From contig NZ_VOPZ01000016.1 of the NCBI RefSeq assembly GCF_010470665.1, positions 1 to 51,010 on the forward strand: a stretch of DNA of 51,010 bases. Reading direction: 5' to 3'. Every line of letters begins with the position of its first letter. Positions within the stretch are counted from its first letter, which is position 1. Below are positions 24,593 to 33,375 of this stretch, in pieces. The notes under the pieces are model-generated. The model ran no database searches. It was not told the origin of the DNA and was given only the letters and a program-made list of their open reading frames with translations. The stretch is from Desulfovibrio sp. JC022 (GTDB lineage: Bacteria > Desulfobacterota > Desulfovibrionia > Desulfovibrionales > Desulfovibrionaceae). The position numbers and the translations under genes were made by a program.

Positions 24593-26752
24593 ATGCGTTT
24601 ATTCATAGCGGAAAAACGGGATGTGGCGGAAGCCATATCTCAAGCTCTCGGCGGTCCTGCCAGACCGACCGGAGCGGCTTTCCATGTCAACGACGACCGT
24701 ATCACATGGCTCTGGGGGCATTTGCTGCGGCTTACTGATCCTGAAGAACACGATGAGCGTTACAAGCTCTGGGATCTCAAAACACTGCCTATGAAATGGC
24801 CGGTCAGCTATGTCCCGGAAAAAAAGCACGCCGCCCATTTGAAAAAAATCATCGAAATGGCCCATCAGGCAGACGAGCTGGTCAACGCAGGCGACCCGGA
24901 CCCTGAAGGTCAGCGGTTGGTGGATGAGGTTATCGAGTTTGCCGGATTAACAGGCAAGCCGACCAAACGAATTCTGATTAACGACAACAACAGTCCGGCA
25001 ATCCTTAAGGCCCTGAAGGACATGAAAGACAACCGCAGGTTTCACGGGCTGTCCATGTCCGCTCTGGCCCGTGCGGTCTGCGACCAGCGAGTCGGATACA
25101 ACCTGACCCGCTGCTATTCCACTATGGCCCAGAAAAAAGGCTATCAGGGTGTCCTTTCCGTGGGCCGGGTCCAGACTCCAATTATGGGGCTGGTAGTTGC
25201 CCGTGACCGCGCCCATGAAGGGCACGAAAAGCAGGCATACCACATCGTCAAAGCCCGGATAGCTCTGACGGATCAGGTTGTGGAAGTGGAATTTGTTCCA
25301 GCGGAAGATGCGCCCGTGGACGCCAAAGGGCGGGTCATTGAGGCTGAATTTGCCAGCAAAATTGTCAGCAATATTAAAGGCAAACCGGCAACAACCCTTT
25401 CTGCACAGACCACTGAGCGCAAGAACGATCCTCCATTGCCGTACAACCTGCTGGCTTTGCAGGCCGATGCCGCCGGACTCTGGAGCTACAAGCCCAAAAA
25501 GGTTTTGGAAATCACTCAGCGGCTGCGCGACCAGCACAAGGCCATCACCTACAACCGCAGTGATTGCCGTTACCTCAATGACGAGCGGCACGCGGAAGCT
25601 GCGGAGCTATTGCTGTCCCTGACTCCGCCCTTCGGGGATATGGCCGAATACGCCACACCCAAGCTCAAATCCAAGGCTTTCAACTCCAAAAAAGTTACCG
25701 CGCACCATGCCATCATTCCGACCATGAACGTGCCGCAGCTCGACAAACTCACACAGGATGAACGGCGCATTTATGAGCTGATCGCCAAGCTTTACATTGC
25801 CCAGTTCTATCCCCCGGCGGAGTTTGTAAGCACCAAAGTTGAACTTGAAATTGCCGGTCACACTTTCAAGGCTGAAGGCAGAGTGAACAGCTCGCCGGGC
25901 TGGAGGATGCTGGATGAGCTGGCCCTCAAGGAATACGAAAAGGCAGAACGGCAACCGAAGCTGTACCGGCTTCAGCAGGGAGATTCAGGTCCGGCGGAAT
26001 CCGCCGAATCTGTGCAGGCTTTCACCAAGCCTCCGGCACGTTACACCATGAAAACACTGCTCAAAGAACTGACCTCAGTCGCAAAGTACGTGACCGACCC
26101 GGAAATCAAAAAGCTGCTCTTGGACAAAGACAGCGACAAGCAGGATGAAGCCGGTGGAATCGGAACCCCGGCCACCCGTGATGCTCATATCGACACGCTC
26201 TTCAGGCGCGGCTTTCTGGGTGAGGATGGAAAAAAAGTAGTCAGCACCGAACTGGGCCGTAATTTCCATGATGCCCTGCCGGAATTCGCTGTTAAGCCGG
26301 ACATGACCGCGCTCTGGCATGAGAAGCAAAAGCAGATTGAAGCCGGAGAACTGAATCACCTCAAGTTCATTGAGGAGGTGGACAATTCGGTTGCTAGGGA
26401 GATTAAGCGCGTTAAACGCGAAGGGCTGAATATCAAGATTCAAGGTGTGCAATGCCCCAAATGCAAAACCGGAATTCTGCGAGCACGCAAAGGCAAAACA
26501 AAATTCTGGGGCTGCTCAAATTACCCCGACTGCAAAGCAACCTTCCCCGATAAATCCGGCAAGCCTGATCTCAAGGCCAAGCCTGCCAAGAAAATGGCCC
26601 CATCCACGGAACACACCTGCCCGGATTGCGGCAAGGGTCTGATTCGTAGGCCAGCCAAGCGCAAAGGGTTGTTCTGGTGGGGTTGCAGCGGATTCCCGGA
26701 TTGCAAATTCCGTTGCTTTGACGAGAAAGGAAAACCCAAACTTGAAAATTAA
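24593..26752 (+). CDS. topB: DNA topoisomerase III (TraE/TopB type)
   Basis: This 719-residue type IA topoisomerase has an N-terminal Toprim domain (MRLFIAEK at the start; 'NAGDPDPEGQRLVDEV' near residue 100), the 'SVGRVQTPI' motif near 195, and a candidate active-site Tyr at about residue 320 in 'ITYNRSDCRYL'. 'GIGTPATRDAHI' near 523 is also conserved. Two C-terminal CxxC zinc ribbons start near residues 620 (CPKC...CSNYPDC) and 675 (CPDC...CSGFPDC). RP4 encodes a related enzyme, TraE. It probably resolves DNA during transfer or replication of the element. A good ribosome site (aggagg) precedes it. Confidence 0.93.
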   Translation: MRLFIAEKRDVAEAISQALGGPARPTGAAFHVNDDRITWLWGHLLRLTDPEEHDERYKLWDLKTLPMKWPVSYVPEKKHAAHLKKIIEMAHQADELVNAGDPDPEGQRLVDEVIEFAGLTGKPTKRILINDNNSPAILKALKDMKDNRRFHGLSMSALARAVCDQRVGYNLTRCYSTMAQKKGYQGVLSVGRVQTPIMGLVVARDRAHEGHEKQAYHIVKARIALTDQVVEVEFVPAEDAPVDAKGRVIEAEFASKIVSNIKGKPATTLSAQTTERKNDPPLPYNLLALQADAAGLWSYKPKKVLEITQRLRDQHKAITYNRSDCRYLNDERHAEAAELLLSLTPPFGDMAEYATPKLKSKAFNSKKVTAHHAIIPTMNVPQLDKLTQDERRIYELIAKLYIAQFYPPAEFVSTKVELEIAGHTFKAEGRVNSSPGWRMLDELALKEYEKAERQPKLYRLQQGDSGPAESAESVQAFTKPPARYTMKTLLKELTSVAKYVTDPEIKKLLLDKDSDKQDEAGGIGTPATRDAHIDTLFRRGFLGEDGKKVVSTELGRNFHDALPEFAVKPDMTALWHEKQKQIEAGELNHLKFIEEVDNSVAREIKRVKREGLNIKIQGVQCPKCKTGILRARKGKTKFWGCSNYPDCKATFPDKSGKPDLKAKPAKKMAPSTEHTCPDCGKGLIRRPAKRKGLFWWGCSGFPDCKFRCFDEKGKPKLEN

Positions 26753-26766
26753 ACCAAGGAGTAAAA

Positions 26767-26964
26767 ATGTACACAAACAATGAAATCAAAAAACATATGG
26801 ACGCACAGGCCCGGCAGATTGACCGGGAACTGAGCGAAAACCCCGGCGCGGCCATGGAAGTGGATCAGGAACTGGCCGATCATATGGGGGCTTTTGAAGA
26901 AACCGCGCTCAGCCTTGAAGATGCGCAGGACGCTTGTTTCGATCCTTTTGAGGAGGCAGAATAG
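26767..26964 (+). CDS. Small acidic hypothetical protein
   Basis: This is a 65-residue acidic protein with no motif that I recognise; it is largely helical and has one Cys near the C-terminus. A clear ribosome site (caagga) lies 8 bases upstream of ATG, and the gene is tightly placed between topB and the ArdC/TraC gene (2 bases before the latter), which supports its being expressed. Function is unknown. Confidence 0.6.
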   Translation: MYTNNEIKKHMDAQARQIDRELSENPGAAMEVDQELADHMGAFEETALSLEDAQDACFDPFEEAE

Positions 26965-26966
26965 CC

Positions 26967-29282
26967 ATGGCGAAAGACAAAACTCCATACTATCAACGGT
27001 TTGCTGAAGAAGTCATTGAGAAGCTGAAGGACGGGACAGCCCCATGGATCAAGCCTTGGAAAGCCGGTGAATATAAGCCTGCTTTCAACCCGGTTTCCGG
27101 TACTGTGTACCGTGGAATTAACCAGCTCATGCTCGGTTTGGATGATCTGAATGACCCCAGATTCATAACCTACAGGCAGGCAGAGTCCAAAGGCTGGCAG
27201 GTCCGCAAGGGCTCAACATCCCGGTCCATTGTTTTCTGGCAGATGTCCCGCCAGATCGCGCTCAAGGATGATGAGAACAAGAACATTCTGGATGATGACG
27301 GCAACGCCCAGACGCAGACGGTCATGCTCGCAAAGCCGATTATCCGCTTCTCCAATGTCTTCCACGCCAGCCAGATTGACGGAATCCCGGAATGGGATGG
27401 CCGGGAAATCACATGGAACCCGGATGACCGGGCCGAAGTCATTCTCAATAACTCCGGGGCCAGCATCACCCATGACCAGCGTAACAAGGCATTTTACAGG
27501 CCATCCTCAGATGAGATTCATCTTCCGCCGCACGCCGCCTTTGGAAACTCTGATCAGTATTACAGCACGGCTTTGCACGAGCTGGGGCACTGGACCGGCC
27601 ATGAATCGCGCCTTGACCGTGAATTCGGGCCTTTCGGTTCCGAAATTTACGCGAAAGAGGAGCTGCGTGCCGAAATTGCAAGCTGGATGATCAGCGCGGA
27701 ACTCGGCCTTAGCCATGACCCCGGCCAGCATCTCAGTTACGTTGAAAACTGGGTCAAAGTGCTTGAGGAAGACCCCTTTGAAATTATCCGGGCCTGCCAG
27801 AGTGCGGAAAAGATCAAGGATTACACGCTGGATTTTGAAAAGGAACGCAGCCTGCAAAAAGCAAAGGAAGAAGGAATCTCAATCTCCGCCTCGGATAAGG
27901 CCAATCTTGAGCAACGGGAATCAATGTACGGAGTCCCGGCAAACGGTAAGACATATCTCAAAGTCCCGTTCTCTGAAAAGAATGAAGCTAAAAACCATGG
28001 GGCCAAGTGGGATAAGGGCAAGAAAATGTGGTTCGCTCCTGAAGGCACAGACCTTGAACAGCTCGCCCGTTGGATGCCCGGTTCAAAATCACAGGCTCCG
28101 GCCAAAGAATCTAAACAACAGAAAGAGGCCACAGTGAAAAATATAGCAATGAAAAAGACTTACCTGAACGTGCCGTATAAACAGAAATGGCTTGCCAAGA
28201 AGCACGGAGCACGCTGGGACAAGTCCGCAAAGCTCTGGTTTGCCCCCACTGGCACTGATCTTGGACCACTGGCTCAATGGTTGCCTAAGGAAAAGATCAT
28301 CGCGCCGGAAACAAACGCGGTTCAGGAGTTCGCCAAGGCCATACAGGAAGCCGGGCTTGATCTTCAGGGCCAGATGCCGATCATGGACGGAACACTACAC
28401 CGCGTGCCAGTAATAGACGGCAAGCTCAATTCAAAAGACGGCGCATACAAAGGCTTCCTTGACGGCCACCCCGCCGGTTTCATCCAGAACCACAAAACCG
28501 GCCTGAAAATGAATTGGAAAGCAGAAGGCACCGAGCTGACCGAAGAACAGAAAGTACAGCTCAAAGCGCAGGCCGCCCAAAAAAAACAGGAACGTGAAAG
28601 GGCCCTCGCCGAGCAACGCGAAAAAGCCTCAAAACGTTCCTATGCCAAGTGGACCAACGCTCAATGGGCCACCAAACAACAGGAATACCTGAGCAAGAAA
28701 GGAGTTCCCAACTACGCGGTGAAGGTAAACGAACGCGGGGATCTGCTTGTGCCGGGCCGTAACGTTGAAGGCCATATCCACACCCTGCAAACCATCACCT
28801 CGGACGGTAAACTATTCGAAAAAGGCGGCCTAAAAGTAGGCATGTTCCACACCATTGACCCCGGCGAAAAGATCGCCAAAGGCGGGCCGATCCTCGTTGC
28901 CGAAGGCTACGCCACGGCTGCCAGCGCACACATGGCAAGCAATATGCCCACTGTCGCAGCGTTCGACGCTTCCAATCTCGAACCGGTCGCTAAAGCCCTG
29001 AAAGCCAAATACCCCAAAAGCACCATCGTGCTGGTCAGCGACAACGACCATCACCTCAAAAACAATGTCGGGGTAGAAAAGGCAGAAGCCGCAGCCAAAG
29101 CCGTCGGTGGCTTGCTGGTAACGCCCAAGTTCAGCGAGGACGAAAAAACGCAAGGCCTATCCGACTTCAATGATCTGCACCAGTCTCGCGGGATAGGAGA
29201 AGTACAGAAGAAACTCTCCCAGACTATCAAGATGGCAAAATCCATGAAGGCTGGGGAATTGCCTTTGGCTATGGCAATGTAA
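26967..29282 (+). CDS. traC: ArdC antirestriction / TraC-type primase fusion
   Basis: This 771-residue protein combines several domains. An ArdC-like ssDNA-binding N-terminus (about 1-130; 'KLKDGTAPWIKPWKAGEYKP', 'GTVYRGINQLML') is followed by a zincin-like metallopeptidase with HELGH at about 204-208. Two DUF5710-like repeats follow (about 327-371 and 395-440; 'YLKVPFSEKNEAKNHGAKWD' and 'YLNVPYKQKWLAKKHGARWD'). The C-terminal part (about 560-760) has a Toprim primase core ('ILVAEGYATAASAH' near 640 and 'VLVSDNDHH'). Such proteins enter the recipient with the DNA, where the N-terminus guards against restriction and the primase starts the complementary strand. It is the last gene of the conjugation block. 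Confidence 0.88.
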   Translation: MAKDKTPYYQRFAEEVIEKLKDGTAPWIKPWKAGEYKPAFNPVSGTVYRGINQLMLGLDDLNDPRFITYRQAESKGWQVRKGSTSRSIVFWQMSRQIALKDDENKNILDDDGNAQTQTVMLAKPIIRFSNVFHASQIDGIPEWDGREITWNPDDRAEVILNNSGASITHDQRNKAFYRPSSDEIHLPPHAAFGNSDQYYSTALHELGHWTGHESRLDREFGPFGSEIYAKEELRAEIASWMISAELGLSHDPGQHLSYVENWVKVLEEDPFEIIRACQSAEKIKDYTLDFEKERSLQKAKEEGISISASDKANLEQRESMYGVPANGKTYLKVPFSEKNEAKNHGAKWDKGKKMWFAPEGTDLEQLARWMPGSKSQAPAKESKQQKEATVKNIAMKKTYLNVPYKQKWLAKKHGARWDKSAKLWFAPTGTDLGPLAQWLPKEKIIAPETNAVQEFAKAIQEAGLDLQGQMPIMDGTLHRVPVIDGKLNSKDGAYKGFLDGHPAGFIQNHKTGLKMNWKAEGTELTEEQKVQLKAQAAQKKQERERALAEQREKASKRSYAKWTNAQWATKQQEYLSKKGVPNYAVKVNERGDLLVPGRNVEGHIHTLQTITSDGKLFEKGGLKVGMFHTIDPGEKIAKGGPILVAEGYATAASAHMASNMPTVAAFDASNLEPVAKALKAKYPKSTIVLVSDNDHHLKNNVGVEKAEAAAKAVGGLLVTPKFSEDEKTQGLSDFNDLHQSRGIGEVQKKLSQTIKMAKSMKAGELPLAMAM

Positions 29283-29346
29283 GGATTAATCAGATGGGCT
29301 CTGAGGGGGGACCATTTAGAATGGCTGAGACTGCAATTATTACCAA

Positions 29347-29401
29347 TTGACAAAATCTATTTGTATTTGTACCTATGATTTAAATTGAGATTCAATCTCA
29401 A
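29347..29401 (+). promoter_or_regulatory. Candidate promoter with Fur-box-like palindrome
   Basis: TTGACA (29347-29352) is followed by TACCTA after 17 bases or TATGAT (29374-29379) after 21 bases; neither spacing-sequence pair is ideal. Immediately downstream is a perfect 8-1-8 palindrome, TTGAGATT C AATCTCAA (29385-29401), similar in layout and letters to Fur boxes (TGATAAT N ATTATCA). It lies 31 bases before the ATG at 29432 and is a plausible iron-dependent operator for the following operon. Confidence 0.55.
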
Positions 29402-29431
29402 ACTCAACAAAAAAAACCACGAGCAACAACC

Positions 29432-29722
29432 ATGAATACATTCCCCGAAAATTCAAAATATTCTTTCCCCGAAGTGGAAATGAAACAGAAGAAAACCAAA
29501 ACAAAAAAATTCCGCCAGTGTAAGGACTGTCCCCTGCAGCCCAGCACAACCAAGACTGTTTCCAAGGTCGGCATGGTTGCTACCCTTGGTGCTTCCGCAG
29601 CATCGGGCATACTTAAATTCAGGGCTGCCAGACCCTTGCACCTTTGGGCTTCGGTTGCTTTCCTCGGCTTTACTGCCGTACACTGGGCGGTTTCGGCCAG
29701 ACCGGCAAGACCTGCAAAATAA
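29432..29722 (+). CDS. Small CxxC membrane protein at head of iron cluster
   Basis: This 96-residue protein has a polar, Lys-rich N-terminus containing CKDCP (residues 31-35), then two hydrophobic segments (about 47-60 and 68-88) joined by a short Arg-containing loop. Histidines at 'PLHLW' and 'VHWAV' lie within the second segment and could bind metal or heme; this is speculation. No named family is recognised. The start has no good ribosome site. It follows a Fur-box-like palindrome and precedes the P-type ATPase cluster by about 390 bases, so it may be part of the same regulon. Confidence 0.6.
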   Translation: MNTFPENSKYSFPEVEMKQKKTKTKKFRQCKDCPLQPSTTKTVSKVGMVATLGASAASGILKFRAARPLHLWASVAFLGFTAVHWAVSARPARPAK

Positions 29723-30108
29723 CAAGGCACACGCTGTTCAGTGAGCTATTTCCTTAGAAATTTCATTCATAATCACGACTTCCAGGCTCCAATGCGCTGA
29801 TTTCATCTGCGCTGTGAATGATTTTGTTGCTATACCTCCGAGTTCGCCCTCTTCATTTTAATTCTTATCTATCATTTATAATAAACCCGTGACAATGACT
29901 TGGAATTTCATTATCAACTTCATGTTCGGCTTTTAATACATTATTTATAATTATACGCCGCAATGATACTGCGAGCTTTTGTAAACTATAGCCGGACAAG
30001 ACAAACCTTATTTAATTGAACAAATCGAGTCCCCCATTGAAAATGAATATCACGTTCTTGATTTGTATAAAAACCAAATATGACTATTAAAATTAGTTGG
30101 GATTAACT
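29723..30108. other. Noncoding AT-rich leader of the P-type ATPase operon
   Basis: No gene is supported in these 386 bases. On the minus strand 29917-29900 reads TTGATAATGAAATTCCAA, containing a good Fur half-site (TTGATAATGA). ATTATACGCCGCAA at 29950-29963 recurs exactly at 41131-41144 upstream of the opposing operon. An inverted repeat with 9 of 10 matching bases (30020-30029 and 30057-30066) precedes the GTG start, with a TATAAA immediately after it. These may be promoter and operator parts of the operon. Confidence 0.5.
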
Positions 30109-32343
30109 GTGAAACAAAATATTGTATTACGACACTCTACTCGCGGCAGAGTAAGATTCAACATTCGCAGTCTCGTTAGAAATGAGCACCTTGCCGGTAA
30201 TATTGATCTGGAACTAGGCAGGACCGGGTATGTTGAAAATGTACGCACCAATATCCGCTGCGGAAGCCTCGTCATCCGTTTCAAGGCAGATAAAACCAGC
30301 GTGGAACAACTCTTCGCGTTCCTTAATAAGCTGCTCGGCTCGGCTGAAATAAACAGACCGCTGGGCATCGGCGGTCCCGCTTGTGCTTCCGACCTCTGCG
30401 AATGCAACGCCTGTGAAGTGACCCATGCCGGATGCAATCCGGTAAAATCAGCTTTCAGACGATTTGTGGCTGTCAGTGCCGTTATGGGTGTTGTCTTTGT
30501 ACGCACATCGATTCTGGGGCTGACTGTGGCTGAAACTGCGCTCAGCCCTCTGGGCATCATCGCCATGGGGCTTTCGCTGCCGCTCTTTAAAAAAGCATAC
30601 GACCAGTTGAAAAAGAAACGGTTCACCCTTGAAGCCTTCCTTGGAGCCAGCTGTGTTGCCGCTGTTGCAGCCGGGGAAGCCCTGACCGCCTTTGAAGTAC
30701 TCTGGATCAACTCCGGTGCCGAACTGGTCAAGGCCTGGATTACCGAACGTTCCCGCAAATCCATCAGCAGTATTCTGGAAGTAACATCCCATCACACCTT
30801 CGTTCTGGTGGATGGCGTGGAGGTTGAAAGGGAAGTAAAGGACCTGCGCAAAGGCGATATTGTCGTCCTGCACACCAGCGAAAAGGTCTGCGTGGACGGC
30901 GAAATCATCGACGGCGAAGCTCTTATGGACGAATCCCCCATTTCCGGACGTTCGGACTTCGTGCCCCGCACAGTGGGCGATGAAGTTCTGGCCGGAACCT
31001 TTGTCCGTCAGGGTGTTATTTATGTGCGGGCCAATGAAGTAGGTGACAGGACCTACCTCTCAAGGGTTCTGAAAATGGTTGAAGATTCGCTGGAAAACCG
31101 CGCCCCCATTGAAGGTGTCGCCGACCAACTGGCCGCCAACCTTATCAAAGTGGGCTTTGTAACCACTGCGGGAACATGGCTGCTGACCGGAAGCCTCTAC
31201 CGGGCATTCACCGTGCTGCTTGTCATGGCCTGCCCCTGTGCAACTGTTCTGGCGGCTTCCACTGCGGTATCCGCAGCAATCAGCGCGGCTGCCAAGCGCA
31301 ACATTTTAATCAAAGGCGGACGTTACCTTGAAGAGGTCGGTAAAACCGATACCGTCTGCTTTGACAAGACAGGAACCCTGACCACCAACGAACCGGTGCT
31401 GACTAAGATTGTTCCTTTGAACGGCTCAAACGAACAGCGCATCCTGCAAATGTCTGTTTCAGTGGAAATGCACAACCATCATCCGCTGGCACAGGCCATT
31501 AAAATGGAAGCCGACGCCCGCGAGATCGCGCCTGAAGAACATTCGGTCTGCGAATATTTTCTGGGCATGGGCATGCGTGCGGAAGTCAGCGACAACGATA
31601 TTCTGGTCGGTAACCGCAAGCTCATGGATAAACATGAGGTGGAAATTGCGGATGCGGCCAAAAAAGCCGCTCCCCTGCGCAGACAGGGCCGCACAGTGCT
31701 CTTCGTAGCAGAAAGCAAAAAAATCATCGGGTTGCTGGCCTTCGACAACCTGATCAGGCCCGAAAGCACAGAGGTGGTACAGCAACTGAAACACAACGGT
31801 GCCGAAAATATTGTTCTCATTACCGGGGATGAACCGAACACTGCCAAAGAGCTTTCCAAGCGTCTGGGCATCCCCACGGTTCATGCCTCGGTAATGCCTG
31901 AAGACAAGGCAAATATTGTCGATGAAATGCAGGCCGGAGGCGCAGCAGTACTCATGGTCGGCGACGGCGTGAATGACGCTCTTGCCCTGACCCACGCAAA
32001 CGTAGGTGTTGCCATGGGTGCCGGGGGAAGCGAAGTCGCCATTGAAGCGGCGGACATCGCTCTGGTCAATGACGACCTGAACGGACTAGTCTACGTTCAG
32101 TCTTTAAGCCAACAGACTTTGAAAGTGGTTCACCAGAACTTCTGGATCGCCACCGGATCCAACCTTATGGGTGTCGTTTTCGGTGCCATGGGCATGCTGA
32201 CCCCTATCATGGCTGGTATGATCCACATTGGACATTCTCTGGGAGTACTGGCAAACTCAGCACGGTTGCTGCGCTACGAACCGCCGACACTGGCAATAGA
32301 AGCAACTCCAATAGAAGTAACTCCAAAGGAGCAACCGACATAA
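30109..32343 (+). CDS. P1B-type metal ATPase with Arg-rich N-terminus and CPC motif (FezB candidate)
   Basis: This 744-residue P-type ATPase has CPC at residues 375-377, phosphorylation motif DKTGT at Asp419, HP in 'HNHHPLAQ' and GDGVND from about 618. Its N-terminus lacks the usual CxxC HMA motif; instead it has an Arg-rich strand (RHSTRGRVRFNIRSLVR) in an HMA-like fold, then a Cys cluster (residues about 93-110). The actuator motif reads SGRS (279-282) instead of TGES, so the catalytic Glu is missing. GTG 30109 was chosen with a weak ribosome site. Cysteine-motif class and gene context suggest transition-metal, probably iron-compartment, transport. It is coupled to the next gene by TAATG. 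Confidence 0.85.
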   Translation: MKQNIVLRHSTRGRVRFNIRSLVRNEHLAGNIDLELGRTGYVENVRTNIRCGSLVIRFKADKTSVEQLFAFLNKLLGSAEINRPLGIGGPACASDLCECNACEVTHAGCNPVKSAFRRFVAVSAVMGVVFVRTSILGLTVAETALSPLGIIAMGLSLPLFKKAYDQLKKKRFTLEAFLGASCVAAVAAGEALTAFEVLWINSGAELVKAWITERSRKSISSILEVTSHHTFVLVDGVEVEREVKDLRKGDIVVLHTSEKVCVDGEIIDGEALMDESPISGRSDFVPRTVGDEVLAGTFVRQGVIYVRANEVGDRTYLSRVLKMVEDSLENRAPIEGVADQLAANLIKVGFVTTAGTWLLTGSLYRAFTVLLVMACPCATVLAASTAVSAAISAAAKRNILIKGGRYLEEVGKTDTVCFDKTGTLTTNEPVLTKIVPLNGSNEQRILQMSVSVEMHNHHPLAQAIKMEADAREIAPEEHSVCEYFLGMGMRAEVSDNDILVGNRKLMDKHEVEIADAAKKAAPLRRQGRTVLFVAESKKIIGLLAFDNLIRPESTEVVQQLKHNGAENIVLITGDEPNTAKELSKRLGIPTVHASVMPEDKANIVDEMQAGGAAVLMVGDGVNDALALTHANVGVAMGAGGSEVAIEAADIALVNDDLNGLVYVQSLSQQTLKVVHQNFWIATGSNLMGVVFGAMGMLTPIMAGMIHIGHSLGVLANSARLLRYEPPTLAIEATPIEVTPKEQPT

Positions 32344-32654
32344 TGGATTTTCAATTGTTGATGGAACTCCGGGATTACCTGACGATAAAACATCATGTTC
32401 CCGGACGCATCCGCATAAAATTAGCTGCAAAACTGCTGGCTGATCCAAGAACTAAAAAGCTAAAAGAGGAGGCAGGGGAAACCCCGCCTCCTTGTATTAT
32501 TAGCAGCAAGTTCAACTTTTTTACCCGCAACGCTGTCATTGAGTACGACCCGGAAGTAATTATCCCGGAAAAACTGCATGAGGCGTTGACCACCGACGAC
32601 CCGGAAAGATTTCAGGAACTGGCTGCGGAATTTGAATCAATCATGACCGCATAA
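32343..32654 (+). CDS. Small HMA-like Arg-motif protein (HMA_2 type)
   Basis: This 103-residue protein starts MDFQLLMELRDYLTIKHHVPG and then has RIRIKL, the same His-x3-Arg/Lys basic strand seen at the N-termini of the ATPases here. The rest fits a small alpha/beta fold with 'NAVIEYDPEVI'. It is a clear paralogue of the protein at 40485-40832 (MDLDLMLGLRDHITVGSHVPG...). It has no CxxC, so classic copper/zinc binding is unlikely; an iron or phosphate role is inference. The ATG overlaps the ATPase stop. In ferrosome clusters such small proteins accompany FezB. Confidence 0.72.
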   Translation: MDFQLLMELRDYLTIKHHVPGRIRIKLAAKLLADPRTKKLKEEAGETPPPCIISSKFNFFTRNAVIEYDPEVIIPEKLHEALTTDDPERFQELAAEFESIMTA

Positions 32655-32681
32655 CCATCGTTTAATAAAGGAGACTAAAAA

Positions 32682-33338
32682 ATGGAAGACACCAGACAGG
32701 CCTATGTCGCCCCCGGCGATTCCGCTGAGAATGCTCAGGCCCAGCCCAGTGTCCAGCAGGCCGCACCACAGCAACCGGTTCAGCCGCAACAGGCTGCCCC
32801 GCAAATGAATGCTGCACAGCCCCAGATGACTGCCCCCCAGCAGCCCTCTGCCCAGTACGCTCAGCCCGCCATGGGCTCAGTGCAGTATGCCCAGCCGCAG
32901 GCCGGGGGATTTTACCAGTATGTGCCCGGAGCAGGATTCGTGCAGGTTCAGCCGATGCAGCAGCCAACGCAGCAACCAGCACAACAGCCCGCGCCGACCA
33001 TGCAGGCAGCCCAGACATTTCAGCCCGATTTAAACGCTCAGGCTGCCCCCGAAACCGCCCAGGCTAAAGTTGACCAGAACAAGCTCGGCCAGATGTACGG
33101 CGTAATGACCGACATCATGAACGGTGAGGCCGATCCCGAAAAAATAATGTCTCTGTTTCAGGATACTGACGGTGATTTCTGGAAAGGGGCCATTGTCGGT
33201 GCCGCAGTAGGCTTTCTGGCCAGCAATGAATCAGTACGCGGTGCAGTGGCCGGAGTAGTCGGTTCCATGCTCGGCGGAGAAAAAGATCCCGAAGGCCCGC
33301 AGGTTACCGTACCCACTGATACTGAAAAAGACTCTTAA
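32682..33338 (+). CDS. Gln/Pro-rich protein with glycine-zipper membrane tail
   Basis: This 218-residue protein has a low-complexity Gln/Pro/Ala-rich N-terminal half (about residues 15-115, with many QQ and AQP repeats) and a C-terminal hydrophobic, glycine-zipper-like segment (about 168-200: WKGAIVGAAVGFLASNESV). That last segment aligns with the protein at 33991 (LKGLALGAGIALVATNPTV) and with the one at 39865. A disordered lumen- or cytosol-facing coat attached to a membrane compartment is a reasonable inference. No enzyme motif is seen. There is a good ribosome site (aaggaga) upstream. Confidence 0.7.
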   Translation: MEDTRQAYVAPGDSAENAQAQPSVQQAAPQQPVQPQQAAPQMNAAQPQMTAPQQPSAQYAQPAMGSVQYAQPQAGGFYQYVPGAGFVQVQPMQQPTQQPAQQPAPTMQAAQTFQPDLNAQAAPETAQAKVDQNKLGQMYGVMTDIMNGEADPEKIMSLFQDTDGDFWKGAIVGAAVGFLASNESVRGAVAGVVGSMLGGEKDPEGPQVTVPTDTEKDS

Positions 33339-33375
33339 TCTATAAATATCCGTTTCTAATTTGAAGGATTTTAAC

